Assembly: GCF_022965805.1 (NCBI RefSeq)
Contig: NC_133116.1
Span: forward strand, 5,704,001-5,768,000
Direction: 5' to 3'
Length of the DNA stretch: 64,000 nt
Source of the DNA: Primulina eburnea
Lineage: Eukaryota > Streptophyta > Magnoliopsida > Lamiales > Gesneriaceae
In this document: positions 12,229 through 25,364 of the stretch, piece by piece
How positions within the stretch are numbered: the first letter of the stretch is position 1
Layout of the letters: every line of letters begins with the position of its first letter
The notes under the pieces: model-generated
What the model saw: only the letters and a program-made list of their open reading frames with translations
What the model was told of the DNA's origin: nothing
Databases searched by the model: none
Made by a program: the position numbers and the translations under genes

Positions 12229-12676
12229 CTCCAAATTCAATGGCTATTAGGAGGATGGTGGAATTATGTTTCCATCAAAATTCTTGAACAATTATTCAGA
12301 TCCCCAATCTCATATTTGTATATAAATGACCGATAACAAATGGAGTTGAAATAATCAATAAACGATGCACCGGAGAGGGGAGGTTGAAGCAACCACGTCT
12401 CATTTTGATATTGAAGTAGCAATATTATATTATTAACACCAACTACACACATATATATTACAAAAAGTGTATGTGTGTTGTACGTGAAAGCAATTTTAAT
12501 CGAGATAAAATTAGTTAATATAATAAATAAAAATAAAAATTATATTTTTATTAATTCATATTAATCGCATAAATGAAATTTGCATGTTTTCACGTGTTTA
12601 TTTTAAATAATTTATTTTTTGTTATAATATTTTGTGTGTTATTTATCTTCTCCTCTTAAGTTCTTTAAACAAAATA

Positions 12677-12858
12677 GACAAAAACTTGTGTGAGACAGTC
12701 TCACGGGTCATATTCGTGAGATGGATCTGTTATTTGGGCTATCCATGAAAAAGTATTACTTTTTATGCTAAGAGTATTATTTTTTATGGTGAATATGGGT
12801 AGGGTTGACTCGTCTCACAGATTAAGATCCGTAAGACGGTCTCACATGAGACCCACTC
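12677..12858 (+). mobile_element. MITE of the GAGACGGTCTCAC family
   Basis: Best complete plus-strand copy in the window: AAAAACTTGTGTGAGACAGT at the left, CGTAAGACGGTCTCACATGA at the right, with the core CATGAAAAAGTATTACTTTT and GTAGGGTTGACTCGTCTCAC between. Confidence 0.85.
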
Positions 12859-13639
12859 AACAAAATATTATTGCAAGTGTACACGTCAAGTTTTAATAAC
12901 AAATACAAATATAATCCGACAGAATTTGATATTACAAATCTACCTCAAGGAAAATTCATTTGTTAACTTTAACAAAAAATTAAATAAATTAATAAAATAA
13001 ATTTAATTTAAAATAGAAGAATGAAACAAACACAATATAAATAATTTAAATTAAAATAATAAATAAACAATGGTTAGAATCTCAGTTAATGCATGTATTA
13101 TTTAATCTTCTGTAGTGAATGAATTTCAATTCTTAAACAATGTTTTTGAAAAAATTCATTATTTTATCAATATATTATATCGATTTATATTGAACTTAGT
13201 CAACAACATGCAATAACCAAGTATCTTTTTTATTATTTAAATTGTAGTTGCAGCAAAGAATGCTAGAATTATCTAGTTTTATTTTTTAGTTTATAACTAT
13301 CAACATTTATTTAATCTCATATGTTGCTAGGATCGACTAGATGTTTAGAGGGAGTAAATGAATACCTGGTAAATTTTTTGGCATACTTGGTTTGGGATAA
13401 CAAAACACGATCACTTCAAGTTAGTAAGGTAAAATATATGCACCGAAAAAGACGTCAACTATCCTAATGCCAAGAATATTCACGATGTTCAATAATTTTC
13501 AATGATAAAAATATTGTTAAATAGCAAATTCAAGTTTTTATTTTGATGGAAAATGGAGAAGAAATGCAACATCTTTTGGAGAATGCATAATTTGCATAGA
13601 ACGAGCAACAATCAACAATCAATCAACACATTTCATTCA

Positions 13640-15539
13640 ATGAGACCGAAAATGAACAAAGATCTCAACGAGTTAGAAGAAGACCAACATGGATGACACA
13701 TTATGAGGTAACTTGTATTAACCAAATTGAAGATTCATTTGTTCATTTTACTCTATTTTCATATTGTGACACAGTAACTATCGGAGATGTCGTCAAAAAA
13801 CCAAAATAACGAAAGGCAATGGATGCTGGACTCTCATCCATCGAGGAAAAAAACTTGAGAACTAACCAAGCTTCTAAAAAGTCAAAAACAATAGATGTAA
13901 AGTGGATTCATAAGAGTTAATTGAAGAAAATGGAAAAGTCGACAAATTCAAGGCACAGTTGGTGGTAAAATGTTACAAACAAGAGTAATTGGATGTGAAA
14001 TAGGCATTCTTACATGGAGACTTGGAAGAACACACACATATCGATTAACCTTTTCGTTATATTAAGCATAGAAATAAGCATAAAGTGCATAAATTGAATA
14101 AGCATTTGCATGGGCTAAAGCAAATCTCACGAGCATGGTATAGTCTAATTGAGGCTCATTTTTTAACGTGGGTTTTTAAAAATGTCTACATGAATATACA
14201 ATTTGTACAAATTTGAAGATAGAGAAAAAATGCTCATTGTTTGGTTATATTGATGATCTTATTATATTCACGGGTAATGATAATATCATGTTTGAAAATT
14301 TAAGGAGTTTACGATGGTTAAGTTTGATATGTCGAATCTTGGAAAGATGCATTATTTTCTTGGTATTAAAGTAATTCAATCTACTTATAAGATTTTTATT
14401 TCCCAAAAGAAATATGTTCAATTTTTTTTGTAAAGATTTAAAGTGGAGAAATACAAATTTTCAAGTACTCCCGTAGAATGTGTTTGAAGCTAACTAAATA
14501 TTGTGAATAACAAAAGATTGACAGTACAATTTACAAGAAAAATGTTAGAAGCTTAATATATTTGAGAGCAACAAGCCCATATATTATGTATTTTTTTAGT
14601 GTCATAATCATATATATGGAGAATCCAACAAAAATACATCTTTTAGCTGCCGAGAGGATTTACGATATCTGGAATGAACACCAGAAGTTGGTCTGTACTA
14701 TGAGAAATGAGAACAATTGGGTTTTATGCCATTTTGTGACAGTGATTATACATGAAATCGAGATGATAGAAACAGAACTTCATTATATGTTTTTCTCTTA
14801 GATTCAATGGTCGTTCCATGGATTTCGAAGAAGCAATCAATTGTTACTTTGTCAACCACTGAAGATAAATTTCTTGAAGCAACTTCATGTGTATGTCTAT
14901 TTGGTTGAAAAAAATTATTGAAGAGCTTAAATTCAAGAATCATGATCATATTGCAATTTATTGTGATAATAGTTCAGCCATAAAACTATCAAAGAATTTT
15001 GTCCTATATGGAAGAAGCAAGCACATTGATGTAAGATATCATTTTTTAAGAGAACTCACAAAGAATGAAACAACTGATCTCATCTATTGCAGAAGCGAAA
15101 ACCAAGTAGCTGACATTTTTATCAAGTCCCACAAATTGCCTGCATTTCAGAAACTAAGGGAGCTGATTAGTATTAACATACTACAAAACAAGTTTGAGAG
15201 AGGATGCTCATACTAAATCGATGTTGACCTCATCGGTTTAAGGGAGGGATTGTTGAATTGTTAAAGATTTGTCCAAGCCTTTAGTTATCTGACTTGTCAA
15301 ATGAAGGATGTTAGTCATGATTTATCAACAACAAATTATTATATGAAATAATTATCTTTCCATATTTGTTATTTAATGGTTTTGGTTGTCAAATATTGTT
15401 ATTATTTTTATGGTTCTTTTTGTTGGTATGTTTGTTTGTAAAAGACTCATTGCTCAATAAAGAAGATATATAGCTATTAACAAAAAAAATTTCTTTGTTT
15501 GATTTATATTTTATTCTCTCTTTCTTAATTTTTCTATCA
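13640..15539 (+). mobile_element. 5'-truncated, decayed Ty1/Copia retrotransposon
   Basis: Fragments of Copia pol occur in order: a pre-RT piece (about 13650-13720, RRPTWMTHYEV-like), start of reverse transcriptase (13790-13990, KPKWRKAMDA-like, then VKWIHK), the catalytic region at about 14245 (GYIDDLIIF in place of the usual Y-x-DD block), and RNase H at 14800-15216 (VPWISKKQSIVTLSTTEDKF, AIYCDNSSAIKLSKN, KHIDVRYHFLRE, ADIFIKS). A polypurine tract (AAGGGAGGGA, 15239-15249) precedes the 3' LTR. Gag, protease, most of integrase and the 5' LTR are not recognisable. Many stops and frameshifts: a dead element. Confidence 0.85.
15251..15539 (+). repeat. 3' LTR of the Copia element
   Basis: Starts TGTTGAATTGTTAAAG directly after the polypurine tract and runs to a CA at 15538-15539 (TTTTTCTATCA). 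It contains an AATAAAGAAG polyadenylation-like signal near 15458. The matching 5' LTR was not found, so the 3' boundary rests on the TG...CA rule and the typical TTGATTTATATTTTATTC end. Confidence 0.65.
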
Positions 15540-18500
15540 ATGCAAAGTCTGAACCACTAACCACAAATTTATATCTTCATATAACAATTTAAAAATAAAT
15601 TTCGAACTAATTTTTGTTATAAAACATATATATTTATTTAACTTTAAGTTTAAAAAATTAAGTTCGAACATTAATTATTATAAAACGTAAAAAAGATATT
15701 GCAAATTTAAAAGATTAATAATAATCCACTAAAAAAAGTATTAAAAATATTAATAACATTTGACTTTTTTATTTGAATATTGCATTGTTATGTATCGATT
15801 AAATAAATCAAATTGAATAAAAAATCTATTAATTATTAATTAATAGCGGAGAAAAAGAATGCAAACCAACCCAAAGATATTGCAGATATTGCTCAACTTT
15901 CTGATGACCCTGATGCTAAAAATAGCAGCAGCTCGCGAAATGTTTCTCGCTCAACGAGCCCGTCGATAACAGTGAAAAGAAACATATGCCATTGGATTTT
16001 ATAAGCCTTACAATGCTGCCAATTTTAGAGTTTGACAGGGAGGTCGAAGTTGTATTCGTTGTACACCGACATCACAATTTCTAACACCGCCTGCATTTAA
16101 ACATCATCGGAGACATGATCCCGCTGTCACATCAAGATATTTTGGCCGTTCATGATAATATGAATTTTATCAGGACAAAATGTAAGGTTTAGTGGTTTGG
16201 AAAAGTAAGGTGATTAACCTTTTGAAGTGGGCGTTGAGAAAAATTTCAGAAGTTGAGAAAGATGCACTTAAGAGTCGACAATGGACTTTATAATGGAAAA
16301 ATCCACGCGCCTGTCAATCAACACAACCTGAATATTTACGTTTTGACATATCATTTCTCATCTACTCGCCTATAAAGACTTGAACAAAGACCGCATTTGA
16401 TATTTCCCAAGCTCTTATCATATCATCATAAATTCAAGCTTTTATTGTTGGCCAATTCGCATTCGGTCCGTGGCCTGCAAAATTCTAACACAACCTCATT
16501 GCACTAAGAACATGCAACGGGACCTCATTCCTCACCTTTATTTCAAGTCATCAAGTCCTAAATTCCCTTCACAGACCAGGATATGATAAGTAAACACAAC
16601 CCCACATAGCAGGCTTGTATTCAAATTATCCAATAAACGCAAACAAGAAAATTACCCCATAGCAATGTCAACCCTACATTGCAGTAAAGAGTTGGCAGCT
16701 GTCACACCAAAGCGGCAGACATGGTAGCTCGACCACTCATTTCTAGCAAAAATGGACTCACAGATTACATGAATTTGTGGGTTTGGGTAGCAAGAGAAAG
16801 TGGAGAGCGGAAAAATGAAGGATTTGAAAAGGGCTTCTGAGATGTCAAATTGGATTTAAATGTGTGCAATAGATTGCGAGAATGGAGCTTGGATCATGTT
16901 GAGATGATCAATAGGTATGATCTTCATGGAGATGGTGTCCCTAGCTTGCGAAAATTTCATGTAATGATGCTCACGAACCATCAACCAGATGTCTATTATC
17001 TCCCCTATCCGAACATGTGTCACTAGTATACATCTTCCGAACACTATCAGAACCTTTGATGCACAACCTACATATATACACATGCATATAAATTTTTTTT
17101 ATTGCACAGGGCTAGTGGCCACAGTTACATGTATTAAACAAGAGATTGAAGACGAAGGGAGCGACAGATCTGAAATAGCCAACCAACTGCATTTGACATA
17201 GCTTCTTCAATCGAGAATGAATTGGTACGATCCATTCAATCCTACGATTTTTGGTCTTTCAAGTTGTACTGTGTATCATGGGTCAATTTTATTGAATCAA
17301 GATTCAACCAGAGAGGAATTTCAGAGTTTGCCATAAATTTCGTGTTTTCCCTGCATCAAACCGACTCATAGAAACAAGGATCAGAAGTGCCGATCGCTAA
17401 GAAATCCATATGCAAAAGAAATACCTGCTTGTTGTAATAAAATCTTCCTGCAAATCTCTGAGATACAGTACCTGTGTATCACTTGGAGCAGCATAGAGTT
17501 CCATTAAGGTAAAAGTTCTATCCGGACTCTTTCTATAGTGCTCAAATTTCAGGTAAAGAATTTCACTGGCTGCAAAATAGTTGAAAAGTAGATGCTAATC
17601 CACGAAGTATTTTGGTCATGATTCGCATACCAAATGGAAACCTATGGAGGTATACTCGAGTTTGATCCAGAATAAATCTTGTCAAACAAGCCATCGCGGT
17701 TCAGAAACTAAAACAATCAAGACCACATTCATATAATATGAACTGTCAAGACCCCGAGTAAAACTCTAAATATGGTAGATGACAGATTGTTAGATGCTTC
17801 AACAGATTCAAATGCAACAAAATGTAAAAGAGCATATCTAAGTCAAAAACGCATAACAAGAAAAGCCTAAGAAAATACAAACAAACCAGTTTGGGTAACT
17901 TCATAAAGTAATTCCAAATATACTGATGAATATGTATGTAAAGCCAAATTTTCAAAACCACTGAGGAATAAGAAGCCATTGAGGAATAAGAAGCATACAA
18001 CTCTCTTAAAAAGCTTTAGCCTCACATCGAGATCAAAGAAAAAGACAGCAAGGGGAACCAAAAGCGATAAAAAAGAAAACACAATCAACACTTTCCAACA
18101 AAAAAACAACTGTGGTCAGGATTAAACATAACACAAAATGTAAGTAAAATATCGCAGTGTACCTCTTTTAATCTGCGGCATACATAAAAGTGTATTTGTA
18201 TAAATGGAACAGTGATTTGAATTTCTATAAATGTACTTCGACCTCGTGAATTCCCCAACCTGCTTGCTTGGATACTGCAATAACATTTCAGGTTGATGTC
18301 ATATAAATTCAAATCCATTGTCAAAATCATCATTTTGCCATTGAAGATGGGGAAATATGAGATTTTATGTTCTTAGAAGGATGTACAAGCTAGTCAAGCA
18401 ATAGCTCCATTCATTTTGCGAAAAGCGCCAAGCTATAACAAATGAAAGGTAGGCTCCACCAGACACAAATACTGATAGGACTTTCCATTGCGGCAACTGA

Positions 18501-19338
18501 CATGCATTTTTGATTTCTAATAGTACTTTTTTTAAAAAAATTGCAGTACAGACATTTCAATCCAATGATTGAAGTTCTACAGGAGTCAATTCAAGGTTTG
18601 ATAGATTTTCTATTAGAAAAGGTAAATTAAGATTTTGGAAGTCAAACCTAGAAAAGAAAAGGAAGGAAAATGTAAAAGTCTACAGTGTACAATACACGCA
18701 ATGATAGCACCATAATAGGGCCACAATGTTGCTTAGGGACAAACAATAAAAAGCACCGCCCAAAAGCAAAATGACATCGTGACATATGAATCAATGACCA
18801 AGTCATGATGCCGTAGGCAAAATATTCCACGTGCGCAGAAAACTTTTGCCCCAGTTTCCTCCATGTACCCGTCAAATTCTTTGAGATGAAAGTAAAAGAA
18901 TGTCCCGTACACCTAACTCCCCACCTCTTTCAAACATAATATAAGGATTAAATAAAGACAACATAAAAAAACAACACAAATACAATTAATTTAGCATTCA
19001 AACTCAATTTCGAGAAAATTGTCTGCAGTGACAAGTATAAATATGTTACATGAACTAGAATAACCAGAAACAGTTTCGTAACAGGAAGTGCCCAGTGGCA
19101 TTCTTGGGCGCATATTAAAAAACCATTCCTGGGAGCAACAGATTCTAGAATATAACTGCACCAATTTTGATCCGAGCAGAAGCCATAGAAATGCTTATCC
19201 ACCTAAATCATTGAAGTACCTGCTAAATTACAGTAAAATATTAATCACATAAAAAATGCAGCACCTTCGATCCCATCCAAAGCTCTCTCAATCGTCTCCC
19301 ACATCTCCCAGAAACAAACAGGAGAGAGATTTTGGAAA
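15540..19338. other. Intergenic stretch without an identified gene
   Basis: I read both strands and found no convincing exon chain. A short plus-strand stretch at about 15845-15970 (NQPKDIADIAQLSDDPDAKN and a Ser-rich run) looks coding-like but matches no family I know and ends within 130 bases. From about 16000 to 19260 the sequence is less AT-rich than the flanks, which could mean an unrecognised non-coding transcript or regulatory DNA. The last 80 bases are the 3' UTR of the kinase. Confidence 0.4.
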
Positions 19339-22300
19339 CTATTGACCAAATAAACCAGCAGTGCCAAATTCTCCTTGTTGCAACTCCTTCCTCCGTTGCT
19401 CTTCTAATGGATCGGGACTCTTCATTACTCTTCGCATGCGCCTGAAAATCAAATTAATTAAATTGAAAATTCTAAAAATTTATGTTAAAGGTAACTAATT
19501 TTAATGTAAAAAAAGACCTGTCTTGTGCATGCTGAGCTGGAAAAGTAGGCATAAATTCCTTAGATTTGGGAAGTGGAACCTCACGAAACCACGGATGATT
19601 GAGGGCATCTTCAGCAGTAATTCGCTGACAGTTTACACAAGTGAAATTACTTACTCAAAGTTTGGATATGCTTCATCTAAAAATTTGATACAATAGATAA
19701 TGGAATACCTTGTCAGGATCATATGTTAACAGCTTGTTCAACAGGTCAAATCCAGTATCAGAAAGTACAGGTGACCCAGTAAAAGATGTTGCTGGAAATT
19801 TTCTGCGTAAGAGATTGTACCTGAAATAAATGTCACTGGTTAGAAGCAACAAGATGTCTAAGCCAAGTATCTAACACTGTCACCAATGGAGGCCAGAAAG
19901 CCAGACCAGAATCACCCAAAGCTGGAAGCCTGGGAAAACAGTGGCAAAAAGAAGAGAACATAAATTTTGAGACCAAAATTGGAATGAATTAAAAATACAC
20001 GAATCTGGTACTTACTTATGCTTCACAAAGTTCACCTTGACTCCAGGAAGTTTAGAAAACCCAGGCCAGATTGTCTCATTCGGGGTGCCAAGGATCTTGA
20101 ATATCTGCCTCATTACCCCAACCTTATCAGACTAGATAAAATATATAAATTGGCCCAAAAAAACCTCAATGAAGATTTACCTTGTCAAGTTGCTCAACTT
20201 CTGTTTTCCCATTGAACAACGGTTCTTTTGATAATAGCTCAGCCATAATACACCCAAGAGACCACATATCAATTGCAGTAGAATACTGTTTGGCTCCCAA
20301 AAGAAGTTCCGGTGCCCTGAAAATAAATCAATGATTTAGATGTCCTTCAATGAATAAACCAAGAGAAAGTGGGAATGCAAAATATCATTCAGAGCAGGAC
20401 AGTATACTAACACAATAAACTTCATGATAGGACCATAAAGAAAATGATAGGTTCATGGACATTATTGTGCCAACATTAACATCGGAAAATGACTGAAGCA
20501 TATTGAAAATGCAATACTGAAGGATATTGAAAATGGGGGCAAAATATAAGATCAGATATTGATAGGATCTAAAGATAATCATCGAGAAACTAGTTACACG
20601 CGTTAGCTTACAAAAGCACCCTAAGTACACTGAAACCGTGTATTTAGTTAAGGCAGATGACTTCGAATTATAAAGTAAAAAAAATTTTACGAGCATAAGT
20701 TGAAACTTACCTGTACCATAGAGTAACCACCAAACTAGTATAAGGTTTCAGAGGACTCCCATATTGACGGGCCAGACCGAAGTCACATATCTTCAACTCA
20801 CCACGATTATTTAATAATAAATTTGATGTTTTCAAATCCCTGTGAAGCACCCAGTTATCATGAAGATACTTGACACCACCTAAAAGCTGAAGCATAAGAC
20901 ATTTAACTTCACTTTGACTAAAAGGCTGTTTGATGGTCTCCATCAATCCCTTGAGATCATGTTCCATGTACTCCATGACCATAAATATGCTATCAAGATT
21001 GCTACCCACAACCACTTCTTTTACATCGACAATGAAGGGGTGATGAAAAGACAGAAGAATGTTTATTTCCCGAAGAGACGTCAACGGAAAGCCTTCTCTC
21101 TCTTTCTCCATCTTGACCTTCTTCAAAGCAACAACTTCTCCAGTCTTCTTATCTCTGGCTCTAAAAACAACCCCATAAGTGCCTTCATCTATCTTGTTCA
21201 GTCTCTCAAACTCATCAACATTTCTGCATCCCTGAAGCATATTAAAACTCCTCTGAGGGGGGTGTGCTGGATCTGGTGTACCACGAGAATCATGATCATC
21301 CCCGGATTCCATGTCAGACTGGCTAACACTGGTAGCATCATAATTGCGAACATCATTTACATCCATAGAGTCATTTTTCTCATCATTGTCATGGTTACTA
21401 TCTCTACTGGATGACCTAACCCGTTCCTCAGACCCAAAGGACCTCCTCCTAGTTCCTTCAGAACCTTCTCTTTTCACCTCTCCAAGCTCTGGACTTAGTG
21501 ATTTTTGAATTCTCCTTTCATTTGACTCAGAAAGAGAATTCCTGCTTAATTGCCGAACATCTTCATGATCAGAAATCTCACCTTCGTCAACCGGGGAATC
21601 AATATCATCTGCCCAACGAGAGGACTTTATAGTTCGTGTAGTAGGCACATCGTCATCGCCATCTACTGCATCAATTCCATGTTTATTCAATAATTCTTCA
21701 GGTTGCCGATGGGATGTTTCAGCAGAGAAATCTGACAAATCAGGTAGTAATTCCATTGGGGAAGCTTCGGGCACATCACACTCCTTCTCATCTTCAGTTT
21801 CAGTCTGTAAATTCACATCAAACATATGGTCAATAGCTGGTGATTGGTGCTTAGGTTTTGATAAAGGAGGTGGTGGTGGTAAGTTCATAGTCTCTGAAAT
21901 TTTTCTAGTCTTGAATGCTGTATCATCTCTGTCCCAAACAATTGGCGAAAACTTCCTCTTATTAGTTAGCAAAGGAGACAACTGGTTCCCATTTACAAAC
22001 TTCTTGATTTCTGTCACTTTATTAGCTTGAATTTCTGAATCAATGGCCTCATCAGACCCATCACTTGATAGCTCCCCAGGTTCCCTATCCATGGTTTGAA
22101 CCGCATATCCACGTCTCCTAGGGCCACCACCACCACTTCCTGAATCGCTCCTGCTGGAAGTAGAGTGATATTCACCATTCATCACCTCCCTTTCTCTAAT
22201 ATCCTTCTGTCTGATCCTAGCCCTGTTTTCAAGAATATCTCGACTCCTGACCTTACCTTTCTCATACTCTCGAGCCCCATTACCCTCATAGCCACCTTCT

Positions 22301-22392
22301 GAATATCCCACCTCTTTCCTTGATAACCCAAAATCACCCTCACGGTTTCTAAAGTCATTGTCTCTGTAGCCCCCATGTCTACCAGCAGCCAT
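19339..22392 (-). CDS. CDKG2: Cyclin-dependent kinase G-type (CDKG2-like), PLTSLRE kinase
   Basis: Six exons: 22392-20711, 20316-20181, 20104-20016, 19820-19709, 19624-19518, 19441-19339; every junction is GT-AG and the sum is exactly 743 codons (742 aa). Residues 1 to about 390 are Arg/Ser/Glu-rich and disordered ([32 protein letters not shown]). The kinase domain starts near [20 protein letters not shown], with VALKKV lysine, the hallmark PLTSLRE helix, HRDLKTSN catalytic loop, DFGLARQYG and [17 protein letters not shown] kinases pair with cyclin L; plant CDKGs act in the nucleus in pre-mRNA splicing and meiotic recombination. The glycine loop reads DEGTYG, with Asp at the first Gly. No lesion seen. 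The G2 paralogue is inferred from the long N-terminus and gene context. Confidence 0.95.
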
Positions 22393-22960
22393 AAATCTAG
22401 AGGTGAGTTTCTGTCTATATAAAGCAAACGAAACCCTACCTCACCCACCCAACTCCCCTAAATTATTATTCAGGTAAAAACCCAAGCTTCAACCCTAAGC
22501 ACTCCGATTCAAGCAATTCCCAGGCAGATACCCTGTACTTTTTTAGATGAACACTACTAACTCACGAAACAGCCTTTCAATAAATTTTATTTTGTATTGA
22601 ACATTCAAACACAGATCTAATAAAGCACCGTATCCAAAAACACGACAAACGACGTGTAACAGCTGAATAGCCACTCAAATTTCAAATTTCCAACAACTAA
22701 TAGAGAAACCAAAACAAAAATCATGCGAACGAGAAAAGAAACCCTAGAAAAGACCCAGCGCAATAAACACTTCACTTTCGCCCACTTCCGTTAATGAGAA
22801 CACAGGAGTGGAAGCGCTTACCGACTAGGTTTATCGCGAATACGACGCAGGCGAGTGCTGAGGAGAAATAACGAGGCGGCCGCAGGCGCTTGTAGAGAGA
22901 GAATATAATAGCGACGACAGAGAAGCCAAGTTGAGGCCGCGTAGAAAGAGAGCCATCTAA
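22393..22960 (-). other. CDKG 5' leader with a probable leader intron
   Basis: A likely untranslated first exon lies at about 22821-22960, with donor TCG|GTAAGCGC at 22820, and an acceptor AATAATTTAG near 22458 feeds the ATG-containing exon. Leader introns are common in plant kinase and splicing-factor genes. Transcription start not defined. Confidence 0.5.
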
Positions 22961-23699
22961 TATGGCCGAGTATCTTTTAAATCCGAAAAATCTCCCTCAT
23001 TATATTCTTTTAATTAATAATTAAAAAAAAACGATGATGATAATAATAATAGTTAATCTATTTTAAATATATATAAAAATTGCTAAAATAATAATTTAAA
23101 AAAACAATTATTTAATTTTCTATTCCATTTAAATAATATTTAACTAATCAATCCAAACAAATCAAAAAATTTGAAATTTGGCATTTCAAATCTATTAAAC
23201 CGAATGTAACTATTGATTTTAATCAAATTGAATTAGGTTGAAAACCTAAACAAGCACAAGTCTTATATTTTTGTCTGAAATTATTTATATAACCAAATAT
23301 AAACCGCCCTTCGATAATTCAGTTTGGATTTTAAGTTCATAGAATTGGAATTTTTTTTTGGTGTTTGGCTAAGATTTAAAATATAATTTAGAATTTGAAG
23401 ACTAAAAAAAATAGTTTGTATATTAAAAAAATTTTGTTATTGTTTTTTAAAAATTCATTTTTTATCAATAATATTTCTATAATACTTTTTTTTATCAAGA
23501 ACAAAAAATTATTTTAATACATAATTTTTTTTATTAAATATCATTTTTAAGAAATGAAAGATATAAAAAGTTTATTGAGATGAAATAAAAAATAAAGTTA
23601 GTAAATTTTGATAAATTGGGTTGTTAATATTAAAAATAATTAAAAAATTTAAGAGAAAAAAAATATAATAAAAATATTTATCTGAAGTTTTAAAAATGT
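22961..23699. other. AT-rich spacer upstream of the CDKG gene
   Basis: No gene or recognisable transposon end. A/T runs dominate; open frames here are low-complexity Lys/Asn/Phe runs and are not credible. Confidence 0.5.
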
Positions 23700-24390
23700 A
23701 GGAAGTGTGGAGCAAACGGAGAAATCCTCTGCTGGCGATAGCTAGGGACATGGAGATCGAGGCTCCGTTACTTCTGTATAATTTCTTTTTTCGGAAGAGA
23801 CGAGCTGGTATTTTTTTCGTTCTTTTTTTTTGTTGATTATGAATTTGTTTCTTCAAATTACTTGTTTGCTACTGATCTTTGTTGGAAATTTCAAGTAAAT
23901 TTAAAGATTGAAAGTATCTTTTTGTTCTCCATATTTTTGATTTAATTGGAAGATTAATTGAGTTAATTAATTTTACATGATTCTTGACATGCATTTTGAG
24001 GATTATAAATAATGTGTTCATTTTCTCATTTCATCAGCATAAAAATAGTTTTTGTAAATACTCAAGATCTCTTTCACAGCATTCTCTTACCTTTCATATT
24101 GTTCGATTTCCATTTGACCTTAGTTAAATTTCGGTACTTCGTTTTAAGTTGCTGCAAAGTTTTGCCGTTGTAACCTGGGGGCTGGGAAACAGTTATCCGT
24201 CAAGATCCTCGACGCACGGTCGGAGGGGACAAATATATTTTGAGGAAACTGTATTTCGTGTAAGACTCGGTTTGATTTACTGTTTTATTGTTGTTATTTT
24301 ATACATGATACTCATACTTTCAATAGTATGGTCATTTTCGTATGATGTTTTTGGTTGTCGACTACCGAGACCTCAACAAGGATAAATTAT
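23700..24390 (+). other. Unassigned sequence with exon-like islands
   Basis: Two GC-richer islands stand out: 23700-23815 (open frame beginning MEIEAPLLLYNFFFRKRRAG, then a GT) and about 24150-24265 (VTWGLGNSYPSRSSTHGRRG). They precede the FAD-monooxygenase relic on the same strand and could be its 5' remains or an unrelated decayed gene. I recognise neither. Confidence 0.3.
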
Positions 24391-24729
24391 CTTTGCCAAA
24401 CATGGATATACTTATTCATGGATAGTGGTTCGAAAATTTTTCATTTATAGATGGCTATAATAAGTATAATTAGATAAAATGACTCCTAAAAATGCTGTTT
24501 TACGAGACTGCTTTCGTTCCCTGTTTCTATATTTTTGTTATTAGCGATTTGGCTAACATTCTTTTGTTCATTAATACCAGTCAGAAAAATTTTAGAAGAA
24601 TTCTGTTTGTTTTTATTGATGCTATGTAGTCTTCGCGATGGGGATTGTGGGGAAATTTCATGGATATCATCACACCGAAGCAAGAAGCAATGCCATTTAT
24701 TGCGTTTCTTACCTTCAAAAAAGAGTTTT

Positions 24730-25107
24730 CTCAGACTGTTCTAGCAGAATCAATACCCAAGATCGAATCTTGCCAGTCTTGATCGTGGGCCCTGTGGGCA
24801 TTGTTTTCGTAAGACTGAGGATTATAAAATTTGGACCTCTGTTGCCTTTTCCAATCAAATTTCCAGCTCTATGATGTCCATGGTTATAAACTGTGGGTAC
24901 TATGAGTCAATGTTTTTTTTTATCTATTTCTCCGATTGTGTTTAGATTTGGTCTGTCAGACATCAAATTTTGTTTTAAAGGTGGAAATTGCAGTTACATT
25001 TATTTGCTTAATGGTGTTCTTCAGGAGTAAAATGTGCAGTTCTAGAGAAAAGCAAGGATTTCTCGAGGCATCCTCAGGCTCACTTCATCCACGACCGATC
25101 CATGGAG
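24730..25107 (+). pseudogene. Relic of a plant FAD-dependent monooxygenase (At1g24340/EMB2421-like)
   Basis: Two exon-like pieces survive. The first, about 24730-24815, reads INTQDRILPVLIVGPVGIVF, the start of an FAD-binding Rossmann fold; families of this type read IVGAGPVG here, so the GxGxxG loop has lost two residues. The second, 25025-25107 after TTCAG, reads GVKCAVLEKSKDFSRHPQAH and FIHDRSME, the next conserved block of UbiH-like aromatic-ring hydroxylases, and ends at GAG|GTTTTC. No later exon (active-site DG motif, C-terminus) is visible before unrelated sequence. Same order and strand, with a normal-looking intron between, so this is a truncated gene and not a retrocopy. Confidence 0.65.
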
Positions 25108-25364
25108 GTTTTCTCATATTTCTTTTGTTCGTCTGACCTTGTTGATGCAATTGTAAAATCCATGACTCTAGGACTTAGGATGTCAATTTGATCCCTTTCC
25201 TTCTTTATTTTCTTTTCTCCAACTAGAATTTTTCTGTAACATGTGGACTTTATTGGTTCTTGCTATCTCGTTGCTCCGTAGAATTCCTTTTGGTAAATTG
25301 AATATAGCCAAAAACTCCATAAGATATGTCTATCAGTAGCCTTTTGAGTTTGTCTAAAGGTTGT

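Larger units (their letters stand above)
11461..13639. other. AT-rich intergenic spacer with two MITEs
   Basis: No gene is supported. It holds two copies of the GAGACGGTCTCAC MITE (12062-12228 and 12677-12858) and a short fragment AAAAAGTGTATGTGTGTTGTACGTG near 12460 that resembles a decayed Helitron 3' hairpin (GTGTTGTACGTG) without a matching partner end. Confidence 0.5.

Noticed and set aside
20914..21414. 166-residue plus-strand frame
   Set aside because: Antisense of the CDKG first exon.
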